Shown here: positions 53,191 to 60,759 of the stretch, one piece after another
Numbering within the stretch: position 1 is the first letter of the stretch
Layout of the letters: every line of letters starts with the position of its first letter
The notes under the pieces: model-generated
The model's input: the letters and a program-made list of their open reading frames with translations, nothing else
Database searches by the model: none
What the model was told of the DNA's origin: nothing
Program-made: the position numbers and the translations under genes
NCBI RefSeq assembly: GCF_024758725.1
Contig: NZ_CP096972.1
Coordinates: 2,958,001 to 3,022,000, forward strand
Direction of reading: 5' to 3'
Length of the DNA: 64,000 nucleotides
DNA from: Sphingomonas sp. SUN039
GTDB lineage: Bacteria > Pseudomonadota > Alphaproteobacteria > Sphingomonadales > Sphingomonadaceae

Positions 53191-53415
53191 CACTGGATCG
53201 GGAAGATCGATGTTCGGGACTATGGCGGCGCGCCGGCGGGAAGCGTTGAGGCGCTCAGGGACTATCGCCGCAGAATGATCGGCATCGGCGGGGAGCCCGA
53301 CCAGGAAAATCTGGGCTGGCTCGACACCGAAGACGATGCCTATGCAAGAATGGGATTTTCTCCCATTCAAGCATCAAAATTTGCATTGTGCCGCCAGTGG
53401 AGCTGGGGTGAATGA
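53191..53415 (+). pseudogene. Possible C-terminal gene remnant
   Basis: An open stretch of 74 codons directly after a stop, reading protein-like sequence (VRDYGGAPAGSVEALRDYRR, GWLDTEDDAYARMGFSPIQ), but with no start codon until residue 26 and no ribosome site. It may be the 3' end of a lost gene. The surrounding 52995-53495 (about 500 bases between the two converging genes) holds nothing else recognisable. Confidence 0.3.
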
Positions 53416-53495
53416 ATGCCGCCACACGGCAGCGTTTTGCGACAAACTGCGCGGATCGAGTGCCAGGAACGCCGGCGAAGGCTTTGACGAAATTC

Positions 53496-54200
53496 CTACC
53501 AATTGCAGAATGCTCGCCCTTGCGGAATGCGGCGACCATCCTTCAGCAGGATATCCGCCCTTGAGCCCGGAAGCGAAGTAGTCTGCACGACCGCATGACG
53601 TGCCACGACCCATGATCGGTGCACTTGAACGAACGCGTCACGATCGAGTTTCGCAAATGCCGACCTAAGCGTCATGCGCAATTCATAGCGTCGGATATCA
53701 GTCGTAATTTCGACGAAGTTGCCCAGAGCCCGGACGGTCGAAATTCTAGCCTGCTCGATGAGGTAAACGCGGCCTTGGACAGCGAAGCGGACGATAGCGG
53801 TCGAAGTCGGCAGGATTGCCTCCCCCGACCGACTTGCACGCCGTCGTCGTTCCGCTCGTCCGATCGCCTCGCCCAAACGTTCGCCGGACACGGGCTTTAA
53901 CAAATAGTCGACGGCATCGATATCATAGGCACGAGCAGCAAAGTCCGAGAACGCCGTTACGAAAATAACGAGCGGCTTCGGATCGGGCAGGGTTGCGAGA
54001 CTAGCAAAACCATCGGCGCCGGGCATGTCGATGTCGAGCATGACAAGATCGACGTCAACGGCACGGAGCGCCGCCGACATCGCTGCGCCATCGCCATATT
54101 CGCCGATAATGCGGCAGTCGTCCCGAATGCCGATCAACCGACGCAGCCGCTGGCGCGCCACCGGTTCATCGTCGACAATGGCGATGTTCCAAAGCTTCAT
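53496..54200 (-). CDS. LytTR-type response regulator
   Basis: 234 residues. Receiver domain: acidic pair D10-D11 in AIVDDEP, phosphoacceptor D56 in VMLDIDMPG, Thr in VTAFSDFA, Lys in LLKPVSG. LytTR DNA-binding domain from about residue 135: RVYLIEQARISTVRALGNFV, RMTLRSAFAKLD and FVQVHRSWVVA. Its start overlaps the kinase stop (ATGA), so the pair is translationally coupled. Likely targets nearby are the divergent DoxX/ferric-reductase genes, but no LytTR box was defined. Confidence 0.92.
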   Translation of the reverse strand: MKLWNIAIVDDEPVARQRLRRLIGIRDDCRIIGEYGDGAAMSAALRAVDVDLVMLDIDMPGADGFASLATLPDPKPLVIFVTAFSDFAARAYDIDAVDYLLKPVSGERLGEAIGRAERRRRASRSGEAILPTSTAIVRFAVQGRVYLIEQARISTVRALGNFVEITTDIRRYELRMTLRSAFAKLDRDAFVQVHRSWVVARHAVVQTTSLPGSRADILLKDGRRIPQGRAFCNW

Positions 54201-55264
54201 GGCAATGCCGCAGCCGTAAGCGGCTGAATGATAACGACCTGCGTCTGCCCGCCTGCAATGGTACCGATCGTGAGTTCGGCGCGGTCGCCGAATAATGCCG
54301 TCAGGCGCTCGCGGACATTGCTCAGGCCTATGCCGACGGCTCCCGCGCTGTCGAACATCAGAGCGCCGTCGCTGGTCAGCCGAAGGCGCAAGCGTTCGGC
54401 CTGGACGTCGGCTTCGAGCCGGACGCGTCCGCCGTCCAGCTGTCTGCCGATGCCATGGACGATAGCGTTCTCGGCGAGCGGCTGAAGGATCAGCGGCGGG
54501 ACGTGCGCCGTGCTGCAGCCGTCGGCGATATCGATATCGACGGACAGACGGCGACCGAGCCGCATTTTCTGGAGCGATAAATAATGGCTCATCAACGCAA
54601 CCTCATCCGACAAGGGGATGAGATGCTCGCCGTGGCGGTCGAGGCTCTGCCGCAACAGCGATGCCAGGCTGACGATCATGGCGTCTGCGGTTTGCGGGTC
54701 GTCGTGAAGCGTCTCCGCAATGGTGTTGAGGGCATTGAACAGAAAGTGCGGATTGAGCTGCGCCGACAGCGCATCCAGCCGCGCGCGCGCCAACCCTGTT
54801 TCCAGCACGGCGATCTGAAAACGGCTCTCCGTATTGGCCCGGCTGTAGTGAAGGGCATGAGCCGTGCCGACGACGAGGCTTGCAAGGATCAGGTTGTTGC
54901 GGGCACTGTCGAGCAGCACTGCCAGGAATGCGGGCTTGGCAAGATACCAGAGCGGCACAATGTCGTTGACCCGGTAAACGAAGACCGCCCGCGCGAAGAT
55001 GGCAATCAGGATACAGCCGCCCGCCGTTGCCAGCGCCGGGACGAGTTTTTCCCGCTCGAAGGGGTTTCGGCCCACTGCGGCAATAGTGACGAGCGAGACC
55101 GGCACCCAAACCAGCCACCCCATCCAGTTGGCGAAGAGCGCCCGGCCCAAGTCGAGGTCCGGCCGTGCGACGCGCGCCATGGGGAGCAGCATTTCGGAAT
55201 AGATGGCGGCGACGGCGGACCACCACAGGGTGAGAAGCAATGTGAGTCTGGCCAGCCGACGCAT
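54197..55264 (-). CDS. LytS-like sensor histidine kinase
   Basis: 355 residues from ATG 55264. About four membrane helices in the first 150 residues (LTLLLTLWWSAVAAIYSEML etc.). The phospho-acceptor box is LSAQLNPHFLFNALNTIAE (His_kinase/LytS type). Then the N-box PLAENAIVHGIG, and GAVGIGLSNVRERL as the G-box of the HATPase. No periplasmic sensor domain is evident, so sensing may be through the membrane helices. It forms a coupled pair with the LytTR regulator. Only 10 bases separate its start from the divergent DoxX gene, so promoters must lie inside the coding ends. Confidence 0.88.
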   Translation of the reverse strand: MRRLARLTLLLTLWWSAVAAIYSEMLLPMARVARPDLDLGRALFANWMGWLVWVPVSLVTIAAVGRNPFEREKLVPALATAGGCILIAIFARAVFVYRVNDIVPLWYLAKPAFLAVLLDSARNNLILASLVVGTAHALHYSRANTESRFQIAVLETGLARARLDALSAQLNPHFLFNALNTIAETLHDDPQTADAMIVSLASLLRQSLDRHGEHLIPLSDEVALMSHYLSLQKMRLGRRLSVDIDIADGCSTAHVPPLILQPLAENAIVHGIGRQLDGGRVRLEADVQAERLRLRLTSDGALMFDSAGAVGIGLSNVRERLTALFGDRAELTIGTIAGGQTQVVIIQPLTAAALP

Positions 55265-55274
55265 GGGGTTCGCT

Positions 55275-55799
55275 ATGACGCATCGCCATGGTCTGCAACG
55301 TCCGGTGTCGTTCGCCCGCAGATTCGTGTCGCTGGTCCCGCCGATGTTGTCGTTGCCCGACCGCGCGGCAACAGCATTCGTCGTGGACATCGTACTCGCC
55401 CCTCGACGCTTGTGGTCGGCTGACAGCGCTGGAACAGAGGCGCTGCGGTTCGTGCTTGCCGCAATCATCTTCACGCATGGCATCTATCGCTGGGCGGAGG
55501 GAAGTCTGCCCAAGCTGGGCGAGATCTTGTCCGCCCATGGCTTTCCGGCCGGGTTTGTCCTGGCAAATCTCGTGAACCTTGCCGAGGTCGGCGGTGCACT
55601 GCTCTTGGTCTTGCGGATCGGCGTGTGGCCGGTGTGCTTCATCCTCGCCTTCATCTATGCCACCGGTGTTGCACTGTTCCACGCGCGCGCCGGGTTCTTT
55701 GTCGTCGGCCCGGGGACCGGAGGCTGGGAATACAGCGCGCTGTTGATGACCTGCCTTTTGGTCACCGCCTGGGCCAACCGCACCCATCGTCTGTATTGA
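55275..55799 (+). CDS. DoxX-like membrane protein
   Basis: 174 residues if ATG 55275 is used; ATG 55344 is also possible because the first ~40 residues are not family-like. Four hydrophobic segments follow: FVLAAIIFTHGIYRWAEGSL, FVLANLVNLAEVGGALLLVL, WPVCFILAFIYATGVAL and ALLMTCLLVTAWA. A DoxX-type electron/redox role is possible. It begins a co-directional set with a ferric-reductase-like protein and an exported OB-fold protein, divergent from a two-component pair. Confidence 0.7.
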   Translation: MTHRHGLQRPVSFARRFVSLVPPMLSLPDRAATAFVVDIVLAPRRLWSADSAGTEALRFVLAAIIFTHGIYRWAEGSLPKLGEILSAHGFPAGFVLANLVNLAEVGGALLLVLRIGVWPVCFILAFIYATGVALFHARAGFFVVGPGTGGWEYSALLMTCLLVTAWANRTHRLY

Positions 55800-55867
55800 C
55801 CGCTGCATTGGCGAACGACTTTCCTTCGGCCGTGGTCATTGCGCCGTGCGAAAGGGGCGGCGGCATC

Positions 55868-56482
55868 GTGCTGCGGCTCCTCAACGGATGGCCGCTGTTC
55901 TGGCTGCTCAGCGCGCTGCTGTTGGTCATGGCGCTGGCCTTCCTGACTGCGGTCGGTTTCGATACACAGGGGTATCGGCTGATCATCCGCGCCACCGCGC
56001 GCACATCGCTCGGGCTGTTTCTTGTGGCCTTCGTCGCGTCAGCCGTGCTCAACCACTGGCCGGGCGCGTTCGCTCGCTGGCTGGTGCGGAACCGGCGCGC
56101 TTTCGGCCTTGCCTTCGCCATGTCGCATGCCGTTCACCTGAGTGCCATCGTTGTCTTCGCCCGGACCGACTGGGCGACGTTCTGGTCGCTGTCGAGTACC
56201 GGTGCGATCGTTGCGGGCAGCATTGCCTATGTGGTCATCGGTCTTCTCGCCTCCACCTCGTTCGATCCGGTCGTCCGCTGGCTGGGCGCCCGCCGCTGGA
56301 AGCAGCTTCATCGCTTCGGCCTGTGGTTCGTCTGGCTGTTTTTCGTCTTCACCAATGCAAAGCGCATCCCCGGCAGCAGTTGGTATGTCCTTCCTGTCAC
56401 CTTGCTGATCGCAGCTATGATCTTTCGCTTGCAACATGCGCGCCCGCGTCGGGCGCGCGTTTCCCCACCCGCTTCATCTTAA
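55868..56482 (+). CDS. Ferric-reductase-like transmembrane (heme b) protein
   Basis: 204 residues from GTG 55868 (AAAGGGG about 12 bases upstream); a TTG at 55796 overlapping the DoxX stop is the alternative. Five to six membrane helices. Candidate heme-ligand histidines are in LNHWPG, MSHAVHLSAIVV and KQLHRFGLWFVWLFFVF, matching the ferric-reductase/YedZ (MsrQ) fold. It may pass electrons across the membrane. No MsrP-type partner is next to it. Confidence 0.75.
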   Translation: MLRLLNGWPLFWLLSALLLVMALAFLTAVGFDTQGYRLIIRATARTSLGLFLVAFVASAVLNHWPGAFARWLVRNRRAFGLAFAMSHAVHLSAIVVFARTDWATFWSLSSTGAIVAGSIAYVVIGLLASTSFDPVVRWLGARRWKQLHRFGLWFVWLFFVFTNAKRIPGSSWYVLPVTLLIAAMIFRLQHARPRRARVSPPASS

Positions 56483-57331
56483 ATGAGACCTGATATGTCC
56501 CGAGTCATCGTCTTTGCCGCATTGTCGGTGATCGCCACGGGCGCATCTGCGACCACGTGCGAGGACAGCTTCGCAAAAAAGGGCGACGGCATCTTGTCGG
56601 GGATCCAGTTTCGCGCGTCGGTGCAGGTGCCCGACCTGTCGCCGCAAAGCGCGATCGGCCAGATGCGCGGCATCGCGGTGACCGGCGGCTATGACGTGCT
56701 TGAGGAAGAAGCGGATTCGGGAAGCATGCTGATCGAGCAACCCGCCAGCGGCGGGGCGACACGCGCCTTTCCGATCATCGTGACCGCGACGCAGGCGGGC
56801 AATAACGGTCAGGTAGAGCTGCTCGCGAAACTGCCGGGTGGCATGGTCGCCGGTGCCGCAGGTGCCCGCGCGGAGCTGTGCAAGATGCTGGCACAGCTGA
56901 AGGGCGGCAAGGCCGGACTCGTCGCAGCCGCACGCGCACGGACCGCCGTATCGAGCGCAGGGCCGATTGTCATGGACGCGTTCGTTCTGTCGCAGCGCCT
57001 GTCGCGCGAGACACAAGTCAGCGCCGATTCAATCCCGCTCCGCTACAAGGGCAAGTCCTTCACCGTGTCCGGACGCGTTGCCTATGTCTCGGCAGATTCA
57101 GGGACCTACCGCGTCCAGTTCGATATTCCCGAACAGCACGAACTGATCTTGCGGCCGCTTCACGGCGAACCCCGGTTCAAGACAGACATCGGCTGCATGA
57201 TGGCCAAGGGGCAAAAGGCCTATGGCCTGTCATTGCGCAAGGGAAACAGCGTCAAGTTGACCGGCACTTTCGCCCTGTTCGATGAATACAAGAACATGAT
57301 GTGGCTCGATAACTGCCGCCCGGCGAATTGA
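56483..57331 (+). CDS. Exported protein with OB-fold (tRNA_anti-like) domain
   Basis: 282 residues from ATG 56483; ATG 56495 is an alternative. Signal peptide SRVIVFAALSVIATGASAT. N-terminal region of unknown fold with paired Cys. The C-terminal ~100 residues (KGKSFTVSGRVAYVSADSG, then RVQFDIPE, GNSVKLTGTFALFDEYKN, MMWLDNCRP) are typical of tRNA_anti-like OB domains in periplasmic proteins. Role unknown. It is the last gene before the decayed island end; the next small frame overlaps its stop (TTGA). Confidence 0.65.
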   Translation: MRPDMSRVIVFAALSVIATGASATTCEDSFAKKGDGILSGIQFRASVQVPDLSPQSAIGQMRGIAVTGGYDVLEEEADSGSMLIEQPASGGATRAFPIIVTATQAGNNGQVELLAKLPGGMVAGAAGARAELCKMLAQLKGGKAGLVAAARARTAVSSAGPIVMDAFVLSQRLSRETQVSADSIPLRYKGKSFTVSGRVAYVSADSGTYRVQFDIPEQHELILRPLHGEPRFKTDIGCMMAKGQKAYGLSLRKGNSVKLTGTFALFDEYKNMMWLDNCRPAN

Positions 57332-57480
57332 CGTTGCGCGATGTCCTTCCAGACGTCTTCGGTACCGCAAAGACGATGCTCACTGCGGAGTTTCTCGATC
57401 GCGTCGCGGCGGCCTTGCCTGTCCTTGACGGCGGCAAGTATCGGCGCGAGGTCGAAGCGGTGCTGAAGGATGGCACGTGA
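57328..57480 (+). CDS. Short 50-residue frame, maybe a gene remnant
   Basis: TTG 57328 overlaps the previous stop (TTGA). The sequence reads like real protein (RDVLPDVFGTAKTMLTAEFL, LPVLDGGKYRREVEAVL) and uses typical codons. It may be the 3' end of a gene lost when the island decayed, or a small coupled gene. No family is recognised. Confidence 0.3.
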   Translation: MTLRDVLPDVFGTAKTMLTAEFLDRVAAALPVLDGGKYRREVEAVLKDGT

Positions 57481-57496
57481 AAGCGCTGACCGGCGT

Positions 57497-57893
57497 CTAG
57501 CCTGGCGTGACCTTGCCTTTGCCGAAGTCCGGCCGCAGGATTTTCGCGCCATCCCGCAACTGGTCGAGATAGTCGGACCAGTGTTGCATCATGCGGACGC
57601 GTTCATCCCAGTATTCACCGCGGGTGTATGCACGGCGCACCATCGAGGTGTCGAGGTGGGCGCGCTGCTTCTCGATGGCGTCCGGGTTCCAGATGCCCAT
57701 CTCGTTGAGCAGGGTCGCGGCCATGGCCCGGAAGCCGTGTGCCGTCATTTCTTCCCGGCTGTAGCCCAGTCGGCGCAATGCCGCGTTGATGGTGTTTTCC
57801 GACATGCACTGGCGAGGCGGCCGGAATGACGGGAAGAGATACCTTCCATTGCCGGTCAGGGGGTGGAGTTCTTTCAATAGCGCCAGCGCCTGA
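57497..57893 (-). pseudogene. P4-type tyrosine integrase, C-terminal remnant
   Basis: About 130 residues of a phage/island integrase remain: ALALLKELHPLTGNGRYLFP, SENTINAALRRLGYS, catalytic MTAHGFRAMA (His and Arg), RAHLD, and nucleophile Tyr in RRAYTRGEYWDERVRMMQ. The catalytic core's first Arg and the whole N-terminal half are missing. Similarity stops abruptly near 57893, where unrelated sequence begins. Full P4-type integrases are about 400 residues. They integrate at tRNA 3' ends, and an intact tRNA-Leu lies 0.8 kb away. It is clearly not functional. Confidence 0.85.
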
Positions 57894-57895
57894 AA

Positions 57896-58579
57896 TTGCA
57901 CATCGACGAAAGCTTGAGCGGCGGCGGCGAGCGGACGGTTCTCGGTAGATTGAAAACCAAGAATGTCGATGTTGTGGTTGTTCGTGACGGCATTGGTCCG
58001 GTGATCGCCGTTTCCTGCAAGGGTGTGACGGGGGCTTTCCGGAATCTGACCAATCGCATGGAGGAAACGATTGGCGAGTGCACCAATCTTCACATTACGT
58101 ATCCCGCACTAGTGCTCGGCTATCTGGTGCTGCTTCGTGCAAACCGTGCCATCGACGCCTCGCTCGAACTAGCCGCAGACGCAGTGGGTGATCCGTCTGC
58201 GGAACTGGCTGCTAACGACCTCGCCTTCGCGCGCGGGGGTGAACTGGCTGCCGGAATTATGCGATTTCACAATGCACTGAGAGAACTTGCGGGTCGACGG
58301 GGTATCCGGAATGATGTCAGTCGATACGAAGCTATCGGCATGGGACTGGTTGAGATGGCATCGGGTGCAAAGGGTGCTTTGCTTGCTGACTACCCCGAAA
58401 ACGAAAGCTCGCTTCGGATCGAGAAGTTTTTCTCGACGCTGTATCTTCGTTACGATGAGCGGTTCGTCACGAGCGCGCCGGACTTGGCGAGCATGACACG
58501 TCGGCTGGAGTGGTCGGGGGATTCACCTGCTCTGATCGACCGAGATTTTGGATATGAGGCGCGCGCAGCCGCAGAATGA
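57896..58579 (+). pseudogene. Nuclease-like protein remnant, N-terminus lost
   Basis: 227 residues open from a TTG directly at the break with the integrase remnant; an in-frame stop 5 codons earlier lies inside integrase sequence. It reads HIDESLSGGGERTVLGRL, then NVDVVVVRDGIGPVIAVSCK. The D...(S)xK arrangement resembles a PD-(D/E)XK restriction-type site with Glu replaced by Ser. The helical remainder (FHNALRELAGRRGIRNDVSR) has no motif I know. Probably the C-terminal part of a restriction or defence nuclease whose 5' half was deleted together with the integrase 5' half. The start as written is unlikely to be native. Confidence 0.5.
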
Positions 58580-58580
58580 T

Positions 58581-58706
58581 GCGGGGCCGGGCAAAGCCCG
58601 TCCCGTCGGTCCTCGCCGTCGGCGAGGCCGGCCGCGCTGGCGCGTGGGCGATTTAACGCAGTTAAATCGTGCCCGCGCTGCGCGGTGGTGCCCAGAAGAG
58701 GACTCG
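58581..58706 (-). repeat. Three-hairpin repeat joined to tRNA-Leu (copy B)
   Basis: Directly 3' of tRNA-Leu on the minus strand: outer stem CCGCGC/GCGCGG (58632-58637 with 58680-58685), inner 8-bp stem 58650-58657 with 58661-58668, a 7-bp hairpin CCTCGCC-GTC-GGCGAGG (58611-58627), then the 31-base block 58581-58611 identical to copy A. Stem bases differ from copy A but stay paired (GGATTTAGC/GCTAAATCC against GATTTAAC/GTTAAATC). The tRNA part is shared with the tRNA-Leu entry. Confidence 0.85.
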
Positions 58707-58772
58707 AACCTCCACGACCTTGCGATCGCCAGCACCTGAAGCTGGTGCGTCTACCAATTCCGCCATCTGGGC
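58686..58772 (-). tRNA. tRNA-Leu (anticodon CAG), CCA encoded
   Basis: 87 bases. Acceptor stem GCCCAGA pairs with TCTGGGC, followed by A and encoded CCA. D-loop region GGCGGAATTGGTAGACGC, anticodon arm CCAGC-TTCAGGT-GCTGG giving CAG, a long variable arm as in class II tRNAs, and T-arm GAGG-TTCGAGT-CCTC. It reads CUG codons. The 3' part from the T-loop recurs at 15215-15233 with a 2-base deletion. Confidence 0.96.
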
Positions 58773-58873
58773 ACAGAGAACGTAAGTGTTCAGGTAGGCG
58801 GCGGCCCCTAGCGGTGCTTCCCGCGCGGTGTCAATGGCGTTAGGGGGCGGCGCAGGATGAGCGGAGCGCGTGC

Positions 58874-59818
58874 ATGACGGATCGGTTGGTAACAGTATTC
58901 GGCGGCAGCGGCTTTGTCGGGCGCTATGTCGTGCGCGCGCTGCTGGCGACGGGCGCGCGGGTGCGGATCGCGGCGCGGCATCCGGGCGAGGGCTGGTATC
59001 TGAAGACGCAAGGCGGGCTGGGCCAGACGCAGTTCATTGCCGCCGACATCACCCGCGCCGACAGTGTCGCGCGGGCGCTGCACGGCGCGACGGCGGCGGT
59101 CAATCTGGTCGGGACGTTCGGCGGCGACCTGAACGCGGTCCATGTCGAGGGCGCGCGCCATATCGGTGCCGCGGCAGCAGCGGCGGGGTGTGCGGCTGTC
59201 GTCCATGTCTCCGCCATCGGGGCCGATCCGGCGTCGGCCTCGCGTTACGGATCGACCAAGGGCGCGGGCGAAGCGGCGGTTGCGGCGGCGTTTCCGGGCG
59301 CGACGATCCTGCGCCCCTCGACCATCTTCGGGCGCGAGGACCAGTTCATCAACCGCTTCGCCGATCTGATCGCGACCTTGCCGGTGGTGCCGGTGATCCG
59401 GGGCGGGGCGAAGTTCCAGCCGATCTATGTCGCCGATGTGGCCGACGCCGTGGTCGCGGCGCTTGGCGATCCGGCGGGTCCCAAAAACGCTTACGCTGGC
59501 AAGACCTATGAGGTCGGCGGGCCGGAGGTGTTCACCATGGCGGCGCTCAACCGCTGGATCGCCGACGCGACCGGCCGGACGAAGCGGTTCGTGGCGATGC
59601 CCGATCCGGTGGCGGGCGCAATGGCGTCGCTGACCGGCTGGCTGCCCGGCGCGCCGATGACGCGCGACCAGTGGATCATGCTGCAATCCGACGCGGTGGT
59701 GACCGGCGCGGACGGTTTGCGCGCGCTGGGGGTGGTGCCGACGCCGCTCGAGGCGGTCGCCGACGGCTGGCTCGTCCGCTATCGCCGCCACGGGCGCTTT
59801 GCCGAAGCGAAAGGCTGA
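58874..59818 (+). CDS. Complex I NDUFA9-like NAD(P)-binding protein
   Basis: 314 residues. Rossmann start TVFGGSGFVGRYVVRALL, NAD-binding region AVNLVGTFGG, HVSAIGADPASASRYGSTKG (the Tyr/Lys site of epimerase-like SDRs, often altered in this group), and a C-terminal RYRRHGRF end. Bacterial NDUFA9 homologues in alphaproteobacteria are epimerase-family proteins linked to complex I assembly or quinone metabolism. Followed 4 bases later by uppP. Confidence 0.88.
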   Translation: MTDRLVTVFGGSGFVGRYVVRALLATGARVRIAARHPGEGWYLKTQGGLGQTQFIAADITRADSVARALHGATAAVNLVGTFGGDLNAVHVEGARHIGAAAAAAGCAAVVHVSAIGADPASASRYGSTKGAGEAAVAAAFPGATILRPSTIFGREDQFINRFADLIATLPVVPVIRGGAKFQPIYVADVADAVVAALGDPAGPKNAYAGKTYEVGGPEVFTMAALNRWIADATGRTKRFVAMPDPVAGAMASLTGWLPGAPMTRDQWIMLQSDAVVTGADGLRALGVVPTPLEAVADGWLVRYRRHGRFAEAKG

Positions 59819-59822
59819 AACC

Positions 59823-60620
59823 TTGGATTTTGTGACTGCCATCCTCCTCGGCATCGTCGAGGGGCTGACCGAATTTCTGCCCGTCTCCTCGACCGGTCAC
59901 CTCATCCTCGCGACCGAGTTGCTCGGCTATGACGCGGCGAAATGGGCGTTGTTCAACATCGCGATTCAGCCGGGCGCGATCCTCGCGATTGTCGTGCTCT
60001 ACTGGCGCACCTTCATGGACGTGTTGCGCGGGCTGATGCGGTGGGAGCCGCAAGCCGTGGCGTTTACGCGCAATTTGCTGGTCGCGTTCTTTCCCGCGGT
60101 GGTGGTCGGGCTGGCGTTCGCCGACAATATCGACGCGTTGCTCGAAAACGCGGTGGTCGTGGCGTGGGCGCTGATCATCGGCGGGGTCGCGATCCTGCTG
60201 GTCGAACGCTTTGCGCGGCCGGTGGAGACCGGCGGCGTCGCCAATGTCACCTTGCGCCAATCGGTGATCGTCGGGCTGGTCCAGTGCCTCGCGATGGTGC
60301 CGGGGGTCAGCCGTTCGGGTGCGACGATTTTGGGCGCGATGGGGTTCGGGGTCGACCGCAAGACCGCGGCGGAGTTCAGTTTCTTCCTCGCGGTGCCGAC
60401 CCTGACCGGGGCGACCGTGCTGCAACTCTGGAAGCACCGCGACGCGATCACCCCGCAGGCGCTCGAGCTGATCGGGGTCGGCTTCGTCGTGTCGTTCGTG
60501 GTCGCCTATCTTGTGATCAAGGCGTTTCTGGCGGTGGTGACGCGCTACGGCTTTGCGCCGTTCGCCTGGTACCGGATTGTCGCGGGCAGCGCGGCGCTGA
60601 TCTGGCTGATGAACCGATAG
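59823..60620 (+). CDS. uppP: Undecaprenyl-diphosphatase
   Basis: 265 residues from TTG 59823, the size of BacA/UppP. Conserved motifs: GIVEGLTEFLPVSSTGHL (E-rich motif and PVSSTGH) near residue 10, and MVPGVSRSGATI (PGxSRSG) near 160. Eight or so membrane segments. It dephosphorylates undecaprenyl pyrophosphate to recycle the lipid carrier for peptidoglycan; overexpression gives bacitracin resistance. GTG 59832 is another possible start. Confidence 0.95.
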   Translation: MDFVTAILLGIVEGLTEFLPVSSTGHLILATELLGYDAAKWALFNIAIQPGAILAIVVLYWRTFMDVLRGLMRWEPQAVAFTRNLLVAFFPAVVVGLAFADNIDALLENAVVVAWALIIGGVAILLVERFARPVETGGVANVTLRQSVIVGLVQCLAMVPGVSRSGATILGAMGFGVDRKTAAEFSFFLAVPTLTGATVLQLWKHRDAITPQALELIGVGFVVSFVVAYLVIKAFLAVVTRYGFAPFAWYRIVAGSAALIWLMNR

Positions 60621-60693
60621 GGCCGTTTCAGGACTATCGAGTCGGCGATATGGGCCGGTTTCGGGTTGAGCCGAAGCGGCCCCGATTAGTTAA

Positions 60694-60715
60694 GTCAGTA
60701 TATCTGACCTATAAT
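60694..60715 (+). promoter_or_regulatory. Palindrome and -10 box upstream of gltD
   Basis: GTCAG-TATAT-CTGAC (60694-60708), then TATAAT at 60710-60715, 45 bases before gltD. The 5-bp dyad directly abuts the probable -10, where a repressor or NtrC/Lrp-type regulator could act. No strong -35 is seen. Confidence 0.5.
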
Positions 60716-60759
60716 CTTGACTCTATCGGGAATCGCTCTATCCGCGCCCGTCGGAGGGC

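Noticed and set aside
57497-58093. Integrase frame continued to its upstream ATG at 58093
   Set aside because: Upstream of about 57893 the sequence no longer resembles an integrase and is antisense to the nuclease-like remnant.
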